From Microbotryum silenes-acaulis (taxonomy: Eukaryota > Basidiomycota > Microbotryomycetes > Microbotryales > Microbotryaceae), in the NCBI GenBank assembly GCA_003665825.1, contig QPFY01000007.1:930001-994000 (forward strand): a stretch of 64,000 nt of DNA, read 5' to 3'. Position numbers and translations under genes: made by a program. The notes below the pieces were generated by a model, which was given only the letters and a program-made list of their open reading frames with translations, was not told where the DNA came from and made no database searches. Of the stretch, positions 21,566-33,190 are shown one piece after another. The first letter of the stretch is position 1, and every line of letters begins with the position of its first letter.

Positions 21566-23780
21566 ATGGGATCCGCATCCTCCGCCCCTCTCGCCACCGC
21601 TCCCTCTACCATGAACGAGAAATTCTCGTCCGGTGCGGACTCGTCGCGTCGCCGAACGACCACGACGGACGCTCAACAGTTGCTCGCCCAACTGTCCCTT
21701 GGTGGTAGCTCCAAGTCCAAGCCGGCGACAGCGATGATGTCCATCGATAGTTTGAGGTCGTGGGAGAAGGCGTTCGAGTCCAACCCCAAGCATGTACGTC
21801 TCCCATCCCCAGCGCACGTGACTCGATAAAGACCGGTGCCGGCCGGGGCGGACGTCGGGCGTCGGGCGTCGGGTGCTCGGTTCGGCTACCCGCGTGGTGC
21901 AGTCGAGCTGCCACTGACGCTTGAAACGCTTGCTTGCCTTGATGCATCGGCAGAAATTGGCGGCGACATTCATGCACAAGAATGACTTCCAAACGGCTAT
22001 GGTCCAGCGCAAGGCTGTCGTCAGCGATCAACAAGGTAGGTCCCACCTTCACAGGCTCTCCGGTGTTTCAGCGACCTCTCGGGGTTTGGACCGCGCCCGG
22101 GCGGCTCCTCGTTGGCCTCGTCGGGACGCGTGACCTGGACGGGTAAGAGCTCTCCAGGTGCTGACCATCGCCTTTCTCGTCAATCGCGGCTCGCTCCTTC
22201 GACACAGTCTTCAATGTGACACTTTCTTCCGAGAACTCGACTGTGTAAGCTAAGCAATAATGATGCTGGATCATGCCATTGGCATCAACTGACTCCCCTT
22301 CGATCTAAACTAAAACTCAGCGCGAACCAAAAGTCCAGCGGCAGGTGCTGGTGCTTCGCACTCTGCAACGTCGTCCGTCTCGCTATGCAGCGCAAGTACA
22401 ACCTCGAGGAGTTTGAACTCTCCCAATCGTACCTCTTCTTCTACGACTCGCTCGCCAAGGCCAACTGGTTCCTCGAGCAAATGCTCGACCTGGCCGAGGA
22501 GGACCTTGATGACCGCACCGTCCAATACCTGATGCAGGCACCCGAGAACGACGGTGGACAGTGGGACATGGCCGTCAATTTGGTTGAACACTTCGGTCTC
22601 GTGCCTCAAACCGTGTACCCTGAATCCTTCAACTCTTCCTCGACGGGCAAGCTCGATGATCTCTTGACTTCCAAGCTGCGCGAATACGCTCTCGAGCTGC
22701 GTGAGCTCCACGCCAACGCGATGGACTGCCTCGGTAACATAACCACCAAGTCTCACGGTGAGAAGAAGGCCTTGGCCGCACAGTCCTCGCGCAAGCGCAA
22801 GGAGGAACAGATGGAGGAGATCTATCGCATCCTCGCCATCACGCTCGGTATTCCACCCAAGCCGGATGAAGACTTCACGTGGGAGTACTATGATACCAAG
22901 AAGAAGTACCACAGCGTCACAAGCACGCCAAAGAGTTTCGCCAAAGACTACGCGCTCGTCGATGTGTCCAAGGCGATCTCGCTCATCCATGATCCTCGCA
23001 ACGCGCCCGGGCTGTACACCGTCGATCGGCTGGGTAATGTCGTTGAAGGTCGACCAGTCGTGAGTCTGACTCGATCATGCCCTCTTTCCCCGTGCAAAAT
23101 GCTAAATGTAAATGTTCCCTTTCGCAGCTCTACGTCAACACGGAGATAGAGGACCTCAAGAACGTCGCGATCAAGCTGCTCAAAAACGACACCCCGGTCT
23201 GGTTCGGTTGCGACGTCGGCAAGTCGTCCAACACGCCCCTTGGCCTCATGGACACGAAACTGTTCGACCTTGAAGAGGCCTTCTCGACTTCGTTGGGCAT
23301 GACCAAGGCCCAACGTTTGAGCACCGGTGACTCGGCCATGACCCATGCCATGGTCTTGACCGCCGTTCATCTCGACGCAAAGGGCAAGCCCGTCCGATGG
23401 TGAGTGGTGATCGAGATAGACTTGTCTCCTTGTCGGGAAGGCCGATGTATTAAACGGGTTTTTTTTGGGTTTTTTTGGGTTTTTTTATTTATTTTTTAAA
23501 TTACCTTTCACAGGAGGGTCGAGAACAGTTGGTCGAAGGAGGCTTGCACGAAGGGCTATATGCTCATGACCGATGAATGGTAAGCTGCATTCCCATCTCC
23601 CCTCATCCGTCGACTTCACCGCTAATCCCGAGAACCATACGTTCGCGTCATAGGTTCTCCGAGCACGTCTTCCAGGTCGTTGCCGATCGATCAATGGTGC
23701 CCAAGGAACTCGTTAAGGTCTTTGAAGACGACAACCGCACCGTCCTTCCTCCCTGGGACCCGATGGGGGCTTTGGCATAA
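21566..23780 (+). CDS. LAP3: Bleomycin hydrolase (C1B cysteine aminopeptidase)
   Basis: Cytosolic papain-fold aminopeptidase; yeast homologues are Lap3/Gal6/Blh1. Seven exons: 21566-21793, 21954-22035, 22208-22244, 22321-23059, 23128-23399, 23514-23579, 23654-23780, giving 516 aa. The catalytic triad is visible: Cys125 in NQKSSGRCWCFA, His435 in DSAMTHAMVLTAVHLD and Asn457 in RVENSWS. The protein ends in PPWDPMGALA, matching the family's C-terminal arm, which reaches the active site and sets aminopeptidase specificity in the hexamer. There is an N-terminal Ser/Thr-rich extension of about 50 residues compared with the animal enzyme. An internal start at residue 16 (MNEKFSS) is possible. Confidence 0.95.
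21853..21873 (+). repeat. 7-bp tandem repeat (CGTCGGG x3)
   Basis: Three perfect copies lie inside intron 1 of the bleomycin hydrolase gene. Probably slippage; no function seen. Confidence 0.85.
23456..23497 (+). repeat. T-rich GGG-punctuated tract
   Basis: Runs of 7-8 T separated by GGG occur three times, followed by further T runs, inside intron 5 of the bleomycin hydrolase gene. The tract acts at most as an extended pyrimidine stretch before the acceptor at 23511-23513. Confidence 0.8.
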
Positions 23781-25429
23781 AGAGGCCTTCGCTGAAAATA
23801 ATGTTTCCTGGTTGGCCTTGGTTATGTACTGTTTATACATCGCGTTTTACTTTGTTGGTTTGAAACCCTCTTCATGTCATTACTGAGCTCGAATTCCCAG
23901 TTTGGGATCGCGCACGAGCTCGGAATCTTGGGCCCTCGACTTGGTAGCAATAATATTTTCTTGTGTAAATGAATTTAAATTATTTCAGTTACTTCAGCTG
24001 GATCGGAACAAAGTGGATAGCCATTTGCGATAATCACAATTTAGAAAGCCCAGCTTCGGTGTCTCGGCTCCAACGGTAGACTCCCGTCACTGCTGTCAAT
24101 GCCCAGCCCAGCGCGAGAGCTTGGCTCGCGGACGCGCAGACCGTCAACGGCTGCAACGGGAGCGTGCTATCGGTGACAAGGGAAAGGGAGGGACCTCAAC
24201 AAGCAGGCAAATCGGCAGGCTAGTTCTTTTATCAGGATTTGGTCGAGCCCTGAATTGGTTGAAGTGATAGGGACTGCATGCTGTGAGCCGCGGTAGGCAG
24301 ACGAAACATAACGTAGCGGCACAGGGGCTTTGCGATTCGCTCGGCTGTAAACTGGCGGCTGCCACCCCTTGGTAGCGATCACTCATGGCCTTATAGGGCC
24401 CACGCTTCAGAGACTTTTGCCGCGTACACCGAACAGCACTAGACGCCGATCCCTGACTTGAAAGCACGGACAAGTATCGGCGGATGCTCTGTCATCGCGC
24501 GGCACGGCCGATTCGTTCGTAAATTAGCGTCGACCTGCCCGAGCGTGCCACATTCCCGACGCGTCCCGCGCGACGCGCACGGCCCCCGTCAGCCAGGACT
24601 CCGACCTCGCGCGTCCATTCAAATTGGAGCGCACCTCATAAAGACATGTAGGTCTTGCACAGCCATTTTTTCTTCTCGCTCTTGCGAAGCAGTAGATCTT
24701 GGTGATTACGCTTTGGGGGGTTGCCTGATCATCAATTATAGTGCGTTCTTAGTGAGGTTATTGTAAATTAGCAACGGTCCTCAGCCGCTCTCCAGCGCCT
24801 CGACCACGTTGACTGCGCACGGATCCCTTTCTCATCTTGAATCGTTTGGCGAAGCTTTCAGCGTGAAAATTGTAGAAATTGAGTGTTAAACACTGTCAAA
24901 AGTTATTGCAAGTACCAGTATAAAGCCGTGTCGTGTCCAGAGTTGCCGCGGGTCGCCGCGAAGCTGGACGCGTGAGCTGCGGCGCGCAGCCCCCGGTCGC
25001 GTCAGGCGGCGCGTTCGCGTGCTCTCCGGGACGCGATCCCGAGCGGCTCAACCTGATCAAAGCTCGGTGTGCCAGAGCTTGCACCTCTTTTGAGAGCGCC
25101 GGGTTCCCCCTTCTCCTCTGCTCGTCACCTTCGTCTCGTCTCGTCTCCGTCGTTGCTTCTCAGTCTCTCTTGCCCTCGTTGTAGCTTGTCCTCCTTCTGT
25201 TCCGCTCATCTTCCATCGCCCAACCGCCCTTTCTTCGCTCAACCCGCCTTCGTCGCCCTCCGCTCAGCTGCCGGTCCAGCTTGCGAAACCCCTTAGCCCG
25301 ACGCGGCCTTACACCTTCAAGTAGCTCCCCCAGTAGCTATCCCTCCACCCGCACCCGCACCCCCCCCCCCCCCCCCCCCCCCCCCTTCTCCTTCCTCGAA
25401 CCTAGCACTCTCTCTAACGCTTTTCCAGT
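23781..25429. other. Intergenic, about 1.65 kb
   Basis: No supported gene. The left part is the 3' flank of the hydrolase gene. A TATA-like ATAAAG lies at about 24920. From 25090 to 25430 the + strand is strongly pyrimidine-rich and ends with a C26 run and a branch-point/acceptor-like signal immediately before the ATG of the glycosidase gene. That fits a leader with a 5' UTR intron. Confidence 0.45.
25360..25385 (+). repeat. Poly-C tract (26 C)
   Basis: A perfect homopolymer of 26 C (26 G on the other strand) lies 44 bp upstream of the ATG at 25430, in the leader of the first glycosidase paralogue. Its exact length may be affected by sequencing error. Confidence 0.85.
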
Positions 25430-27200
25430 ATGGTTTCATTCAAATCTTTCGTCGCGCTGCCTTTGCTCGCCTCGGTCGCCTCGGCTGCCTGCTCGGGCCA
25501 TCGACGCCACCACGCCAAGGTCGCGGCATCGATCTCGACCTCGGCTGCTGCACCCACCTCGACCGCCTCGACGGGCTCGTCAGGCGTCAATGCCAACTTG
25601 GCCGCTCAGAAGCAATCCTCTTCGACTTCAAGCGCCAGCTCGTCCACTTCCACTTCGAGCTCGAGCTCGTCGAGCTCATCGTCAAGCGTCGGCTGGGGCC
25701 TTAAGGGGATGAAGAAAAACAACATCGCTTTCGGGTGGTTGCCCGATGATGGTGAGTGATGCGGTGCCGCTTCCCACATCTCATCGAGTTGGCTTCGGCC
25801 CCAATCGGCTTCGCATTTCGTATGGCACGCTCCATTCGGAGGCCGGCTCGCCCGATCGAATTTTCCTTTGTTCCAGAGGGGCGTCGGCTGCGCGTGCTTG
25901 AGCTGGCCCGACACCTGCGGTTGTGCCAACCGCATCACGTGGACTCTGACCTGACATCTGATGTATCATAATTGGGCGCACAGGTTCGGGAGGTGGAACG
26001 TCGCAAACGATCCAACAGATCGAGTCCGCCATGGGCCAGCAAACCTCGGCACAGGGGTGGTACGCTCAGGCCCAATCGGGTACCCTCTTCGACGGCAATC
26101 AATTGCTCTGGCGCATGGATCAAATCAAGACCGGCGGTGTCTTCCAGCCCGCTGTCATGCCGACCGGTGCGTTTCCCTTGTTGCTGCCTGATCATCCTAA
26201 GTTCGCGGCTGGTTGACCCTGGCGCACTCCTGATGATCTCTTGTCTGATCTCCTTACCTTGCTAGGTGGTTGGTGGGGTCTTACCGCGAGCGACAATCGG
26301 CAAGCTGTCGCCATTTGCAACGTCATGAAGAGTGAGTCGGTCTCCCTCTTGTCTCTGTCGTCCACTGTCAGCGAGCTGTACACTGACGGGCTTCCTCGGA
26401 ACCCGTGAACGCCTCGGCTGATCTTACCTTTCCCGTCTTCTCGCAGAATTCACCGACCAGGGTATCGAGGTGTGGCTTCGCTTCGCCCACGAGGTGAACT
26501 ACTACCAAGAAGACGGCACCTACCAAGGTGACGCCAGCGACTTCAAGGCCGGCTGGGCTGCCGTCTCGGCCGCTTGCAAGCAGATCGCCCCCGCTGTTAA
26601 GATGTGGTACACCCCCAGTCAGTCCCAGCAGCTCGCCTCGAGGTGATTTATCCACCGGGTTCTGAACGTCTGACTACATCTCATAGACATTGCCGACGAG
26701 TCCCAATACGACGCGTACTACCCCGATGATCCTTCGACAGTCGATCTCATCGGCATCGACTTCTACCCCAAGGAGACCTCGGGCTATGATTTCGTTAGCT
26801 TCATGAAGCCGTTCCACGACAAGTACACCACTTCCAGTGGTCCCTACTTCGCCATTGGTGAGATCGGTAACGGTGTGGCGACCAACATGGCGCAACGACT
26901 GGCCTGGCTCCAAAACATCATGTCGACCAACACAAAGTCGCAGATGCCCCAGTTCATCGCCTGCTCTTGGGTGAGTACCCCTTGACCTCCATGTATCATA
27001 ATCGAACGCTCATACTAATATCTCACTGTTTCATTTGTGTATCAACAGTTCAACTACCACAAGGTATGGACACCCACTCTTGCTGCTTCCGCATCAGCTG
27101 CAGACACTGATTCTAAAGTCCATCTCGCTGTGCACAGGGTTATGATTTCCGAATTGCCGCTGTTGATGGCGACTCGGTCATCAAGTCCTACTTTTCATAA
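25430..27200 (+). CDS. Secreted GH26-like glycosidase, copy A
   Basis: Seven exons: 25430-25751, 25984-26166, 26266-26331, 26447-26617, 26687-26970, 27049-27063, 27138-27200, giving 367 aa. A signal peptide (about residues 1-20) is followed by CSGHRRHHAK and a Ser/Thr linker with a run of about 11 Ser, a likely O-glycosylated stem. The catalytic part begins at about 90 (VGWGLKGM, AFGWLPDDG). The pattern fits a GH26-type TIM barrel: candidate acid/base Glu206 in WLRFAHEVN, IGIDFYP, and candidate nucleophile Glu306 in FAIGEIG. The substrate is likely a cell-wall or plant beta-glycan such as mannan, but this is inference. Exon 6 is only 15 nt. Copy B follows 1.36 kb downstream in the same direction. 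Confidence 0.82.
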
Positions 27201-28557
27201 TCGTCGGCAGTTGAGACGCCCGAGCGACATTGAACTTTCAAGCTCGCGCACAATCGACTCGTTCGCTGGCTCTCTCCGACTCACCTACTCTCGATTCATC
27301 CTGGGGCATCACAACGTGGTCTTCTTCTCCCACCTCGCATGGCAAACTAAAGTGTAACGCAATTTCCTGCTTCTTAACGACTCATCACGACGACGACAAC
27401 GACGAACCAGTATCAGTTCGGTTTCATTTCAATTACTCCCTGTTCACCACATACTTCGGGCCTGCTGCCGATTCTGTCCATCACACATAAAATGTTTCCC
27501 ACCATTGTTTTGTTTGTTTGCTTTCTCTTGTCCACAGCCTTATTTTGTTCAGTCGACGGGCGTCGGTTCACCTTTTGCAAGGGCCAGCCGATGCTTCCTC
27601 GCCGAAGCTTGGGCGCTGCAGCGCTCGGGTCCCTCATTTTCTCGGTACCGGTTACCGGAACTTGAGTCCTGATTTGTTTTTACACTCGGAGCCGGTCTCG
27701 TATTGCAAAATCAAGCCCCCACTTTTTCTACTGCAGAATTATGAATCGCGATTTCGAGTCTCCTGAATAGGAAATGTCCAACCTACTCCTTTCGAGACCG
27801 ACTGCGCGCGGATATAACGCGCTATGAAGCGAGTGCGAGCCACAGCTCATCAGCTGACCGCGATCCAATCGGCCCACAGCGGAACTTGCTCACTGACTCA
27901 GCAAAGAGACTCATGGGATGGTCATCAGAATTAGGAGCCTATAGCATTCGGGCAGCGGAGTTACGACCGAGGCGGTCGCTGAGCACGATTTGAGTCTTTC
28001 TAACATATCAGAGTGGGCATCGACAACCTCGCCTACCCTGTGTGGACTCTTCTACATGGCGCGAGGCCTCGACGATTGGCAAGCCGATGGCGTGGCGCCA
28101 AGAATTGAGGCTGCCGGCCCTCGGATGTTCTTTGTTGAATGAGCACTGACCCCTGAGCGCGTGGCGCGGGAGTGGCGCGAGTGAATCCATTGAAAACGCC
28201 TCCTCTCCGCGTCAGGCTATCCGACTTTTTTTCCTTGTCCCATTGTTTTTGACGGCTTCTGTTGAGCTCTCCCTTCCTCTTCTACCATAAGCCCCATCAC
28301 CCGGTTCACTTCTCTCTCGTATCCTTCCTTTTTGTCACCGGTCCTGTAGACCGATTCACCCTTACGGCTCTTCGCCACGGACCTCCTCGCGCCTGATTCC
28401 CACGCATCGCTGGACGGTGACAACAAGCGGGATCGATCACCAACAACTCGCCAGAGCTGCTGCTCTACCCTCGATCGACCCTTTGCAGAATCCAGCAAGG
28501 AGCTCGTCTCCCTTTCGAGAGCCTGACTCAACACCCCACGCTGTCCACATTCGTGTC
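27201..28557. other. Intergenic between the two glycosidase copies, about 1.36 kb
   Basis: No supported gene. The first part is the 3' flank of copy A. From about 28200 to 28557 the + strand becomes pyrimidine-rich, as before copy A. No mobile element or terminal repeat was found that would explain the duplication. Confidence 0.45.
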
Positions 28558-30183
28558 ATGCCCCGCCTGAAAATACTGCTGTCTTGGGCCTTGCTCGCCG
28601 GTTTCGCGGCCGCTCGATGCTCTGGGGGACATCGTCGTCACCACGCCAAGATTCAAACGATGTTCAAACCCCCGATTCTCGGCAGTTCCTCGAACCACTC
28701 CGTTCCTTTCAAAACGGATGGGCCTTACCTCAGTCTAGCGAAGGTTCAGGGATCCTCCTCGCCTTCAATGTCCGGAGCATCAGCACCGACGTTCCATCCT
28801 AACGTCCACACGAACAAACCGACGCAAAATCAGCCACCTGAAGTTGTTGGATGGGCACTCGATGGTGTTTCAAAGCATGGAATTGCACTCGGTTTTATTC
28901 CCGATGACGGTGAGTCACTCTGCAGAAACTGCTCGACAATCGCTTCAGAACGGTTCAGGCGCAAGCGGGCCGCCCTCCTATTTCAGAGGCGCTCGCGCCT
29001 ATTCGCGCGTCCAGCGGCGGTCGTTGCCTCGGTTATCTATCAAGAGGCTTGGCTCATTCGGTGAAACGGCGGGTCTTATCTCTTCCATCTCCTAGGCTCT
29101 GGCGGCGGTACTCGTCAAACGATCGCCCAAATTAATTCAATGATCGGTCAACGCGTTTCAGCCCAAGGCTACTACGCCCAAGCCGTCGCCGGCCAGCTGT
29201 TCGACGGTCGGCAATTGTTATCCAAAATTGACCAGATCGTCAACGACGGAGGAGTATTCCAAGCTTCCGTCATGCCGATTGGTGAGCTTGATAATTTTAT
29301 ATGAAGTCTTTTAGAGCCGCCGCGAGAGCAAGGGCTGTGGAAGGTAAGAGAAGCGCTGATGTCCGTCTTGGCAATTGCTCTTCTTGTCCGGTGCCAAGGT
29401 GGATGGGCGGGCCTGACTTGGAACGATAATCGACAAGCCGTGGCGATCTGTAATGTGATGAAACGTAAGTGACTTCCCTTTCGTTCTACAGGCTACCTTT
29501 GGAATGATCGCTGTCCTAGTGTCACCCCGCTTTCGATCTTCTACTGACCTCCACTCCACATTGTAGGTTTCACCGACCTTAACGTCGAAGTCTGGCTTCG
29601 TCTCGCGCACGAAGTGAACTGGTACCAACGCGACGGAACCTACGAAGGCACCGTCGACGACTTCAAGCAAGGCTGGGGCGTCGTCGCCTCCGCATGCAAG
29701 GAAATCGCTCCTCAAGTCAAGATGTGGTTCACGCCCAACATCGCCAACTTGGAAGAATACGACAGCTACTACCCCACCGATCATTCGACCGTAGACCTGA
29801 TCGGTATTGATTACTATCCCAAGGTTTTGAGTACCGCCGATTTCGTCAAGGTCATGAAACCGTTTCACGACAAATATTGCACGTCGTCGGGACCTTATCT
29901 CGCGATTGGGGAGACGGCGCCAGGTTCGGGGGTCAGCATGACCGAGCGTATGAATTGGTTGAAACACATCCTCTCGCCCGAGACCAAGATGCAGTTGCCC
30001 TACCTCATCGCCGTCACCTGGGTGAGCACGAAAGGGCCGGACTACTGTCGAACCGAACCTATCACTTACTTGCATATTTTCCAGTTCAACCTCCGCAAGA
30101 CGGGCATCGATTATCGTATCGCTGATACCCCAGGCCCGACTTCTTTGGCCATCAAACTCTTCCTCGATGAGGTCGACGATTGA
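28558..30183 (+). CDS. Secreted GH26-like glycosidase, copy B
   Basis: Five exons: 28558-28909, 29096-29281, 29399-29464, 29567-30021, 30085-30183, giving 385 aa. Same architecture as copy A: signal peptide (1-20), CSGGHRRHHAK, a Ser/Pro/Asn linker without the long Ser run, then the barrel with VGWALDGV, LGFIPDDG, candidate acid/base Glu217 in WLRLAHEVN and candidate nucleophile Glu317 in LAIGETA. In the 49-residue block from WLR to TPN, 34 residues match copy A by eye. Compared with A it lacks two introns, one after WFTPN and one in the C-terminal segment, and its C-terminus is longer. The last intron (63 nt) is in frame without a stop. The function is inferred as for copy A. Confidence 0.82.
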
Positions 30184-30496
30184 TGGGGTGTCGACCACCT
30201 ACCTACTTCCAATCCGCCTTCTCTTGTTGCCGATCTAGATGGCCCTATGCTTGGTTGCACTTCTTTTTTACTTCCTTTCTCTGAAGACCAGCTTATAGAC
30301 GGAGGTACAACGCTTGCGTTTGATCAATGGTCATGGACACTATTTTTCGAGCTCGCGTAAAACACAGAGGTTGGTAGCGCCGTGGCGATTCCATGAGACA
30401 AGTAACATTGATTACAAACAAGCTTTCGACACCCAACCGAAGAACCACACGAAGGCCACAATCATCACTTCATCTTCCAAGAAACGCCAACCGACT
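30184..30496. other. Convergent 3' spacer
   Basis: Short region between the end of glycosidase B (+) and the end of the Swi3-like gene (-). It is AT-richer and holds presumed 3' UTRs only. Confidence 0.5.
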
Positions 30497-32574
30497 CTAG
30501 GATAATTGCGCCGTAGCCTCCTCCGGAACGCCAGGTGCCGGACCAGCGTCCTCGACGGCCTGTATTGGTTCCCCCTCGGCCAGCTTCTCCACTGCCCCTC
30601 CACCCATCGCTTCAACGACCTTTTCCACGTCCATCTCGGTAACCTCCTTGGCGTCTTTCTTGACTTTCTCGTACGCCTCTTTGACGACCTCGGCTTTCCT
30701 CGCGAGGTCCATTCGCTCCTCGAACAGTTGTTGCTTCGCCGCTTCGACCGCACGTTTCTCCACCTCGAGCAAGCGTTCGAGTTGTTCAAAGTGTTGCAAC
30801 TTGAGCTGAAGCTTCTGCACTTGCGCTTCAACGACCGAGGTCACGAGTTGGTGCAAGGACGCATCTTCGGTCATTGCGAGGGAGTGGGCCTTGACCGCTG
30901 CCGAGGACAAGGCAACGGCCGAGGCTTTGGCGATATTCGACGGGGCGGTCTTGCCCTTCTCCTCGGCCGGCGAGGCACCTTCGACTTGCATATCCGACGA
31001 AGCAGTCTCCCCTTCGTTCGTGGTGGTCACTTCTGCCTTCAACTTGCGCTCGAGCTCTTGGATCCCTTGCGCCGTCATCTTCTTGACGACATCCCGATCG
31101 ACCTTGTCGACCAAATAAGCCATCACGCTCATCACGGGATTATCCTCCTTACTGAACGGCAACTCCCTGCGATCGTACTTGAGCGCGCCCAGTTCTTTCT
31201 GCGTCGTTTCGAGATAAGGGTCTTCGATCGGTAACCCGATGAATTTGATGATGCACTGCTCCTTGGTCCTCGTACCGACGTGGAGCGCGACCGCGTCCCA
31301 ATCGTCGTCGAACATCTCCAACCCTTCCAAGAGCTTCAACGTCTCTTGGTCGGTCCATTCCGCGCGCGACGAGTGCGCAAAAGGGGAACGTTCGAGTTTG
31401 ATGAAATCGCCCGAGTGCAGGGAGGAGGGGAAGCGCCCTTCGGTGTAGCACGGCGCGCAGAGCACTACCTGACCGCGCGTCGAGAGGGAGGTGTAGTGCG
31501 TCGCCGAGGCCGAGGTGCCACACGTCTGGCACGGTGGTACGGGCGCTTGAGCACCGATTGTAGATGCGTCCGTGGCATTCGTCGAAGCGGCAGAGGCATC
31601 AGCGGCTTCCGACGCCGTTTGAATCACTTCGGCGTTGGAGAGTCGTACGTCGGGACGCCCATTCGTCGCCCCACTCGTCGAGATGGTGTCGGATCGGATG
31701 GGGTGATGGGATCCCGGGTGCAGAGGTGCCAAACCCCTCGGGGTGTCGAGCAGGATTCGGAAGTGGCCCGTGAACGGAGGAGCCAATGAAGCCGGTCGCG
31801 TGTCGGCGTCAATCTGTGTGCGCGCATTGTCAGTACCATATCTGCAACACATCCTCCAGCAATCTATCGACTCACCTGGTAGTTGATCAAACCCCATTGC
31901 TCCAACAGCGCATGGACCCTCATGATCGCGCACACATCACCGGCGAGGTTCCTCCTGCACGCCGTGACGGTGAGGTACTCACTCGGGTTAAGGCGGTAGG
32001 TGTGAATCATAAAATCCCTATAGTCCTTGTAGATGCTAGGGGTCTTGGACCTGTTCTTGCTGTTGAAGAACTCGGGCAACGAACGGCGTTCGATCGGATG
32101 GATCGTCGAGAGGTCGAACCAGGTCGAATAGGAAGGAATGATCACGGCCTGCGTCTGAGCAGCGAGGTACCGACGTGCAGTCGTGAGTCGCTTAGCGACG
32201 GAGAGAGGATCATCGGGGTTGGGTTTACCATCCTTGCCGAGAGCGGGAGGAGCGGGGTTGAGCGTAGTTGCGAGTTTGGCCATGGCGTGCGGGTCGTCGT
32301 GGGTGTCGTTGGTCGCGAGGCCGCCTTCGAGCATGATCACGTCCGAACCATTGCCCGTGTCGAAGCGGGGTCGTTTCGAGGCATCACCACTCGGCGTCGA
32401 GACAACAGCTGGCGTCGCGACACCACTCGCGCCGGAGGGTTGGGCCGCGTTGGCCTCGGACGAGGTGCCTGGTGCGGGCGCAGGTGCAGACGCAGCGGAG
32501 GCGCCATTCGCGTCGCCTTCGAATGGCCTTTTGTTGGTGCCGGGCAAGCCGGGAAGTCCGAAAGAGGGGTCCAT
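30497..32574 (-). CDS. RSC8: SWIRM-SANT subunit of SWI/SNF or RSC (Swi3/Rsc8 family)
   Basis: Core scaffold subunit of a SWI/SNF-class remodelling complex. Two exons on the minus strand: 32574-31876 and 31813-30497, giving 671 aa. After a disordered N-terminus come the SWIRM domain (about 145-233, with [20 protein letters not shown] and ending in EQWGLINYQ at the exon junction), a ZZ-type zinc finger (about 328-370, CQTCG and CAPCYTEG), a SANT domain (about 385-432, [40 protein letters not shown]) and a C-terminal coiled coil ([20 protein letters not shown]). The short length and the ZZ finger fit Rsc8/Ssr-type proteins, but Swi3 cannot be excluded. The start is taken at MDPSFGLPG. Confidence 0.92.
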
Positions 32575-33190
32575 CACGTTACGTATGTCCCTGTGCGATG
32601 CGAAGATGAGGAGGTGGTTGTAGAGTAGGAGGGCGCGCGCGCCTGCAAGCTTGGAGACGCGACGAGGACAGCCCAGCACAAAACACATCAAGTCTGATTA
32701 ACCTATTCAAGGCAGCGCTAATCAGTCGCATTACCGAGTCCGGGTCGAGTATCGACTCCAAGACCACAACACCAGCGATAGACGGTGAGAGAACAAGGCA
32801 GTCATTCCAGTATAATCTTTTCCAAAACAAAGTAAGCGGTTGATGAAGACATATCCAGATATTCCTACCAAACAGACACAATCTATGCGAGGGCGAGAAG
32901 CAGTGAAAAAAAAAAAAAAGAAAAAGGTAGACTGAGATCCGAACAAACAATGGGAAGGGAACAACTCTGAACGAGAGAGATAAAGGTGGGTACCATCCAC
33001 ATCATCTTAGAGTCAGATGATAATGGAGATGTGCCATCGTGTACAATGCGCGGGACAGAGACGATGCCGAGGGGGATGCCGAGGGGGTGCAGTAACAGGG
33101 TGTAAGAGGGTCTTGTCATCGAGGCGAAACAACATGCTGGGTGCTGGTAGGACAACAGTGAAGAGCGCAAGTGAACGTTCTTCGAGGCGT
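32575..33190. other. Intergenic, about 0.6 kb
   Basis: 5' flank of the Swi3/Rsc8 gene and 3' flank of the His-rich gene. It contains a 13-A run near 32908-32922. No exon is supported. Confidence 0.5.
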
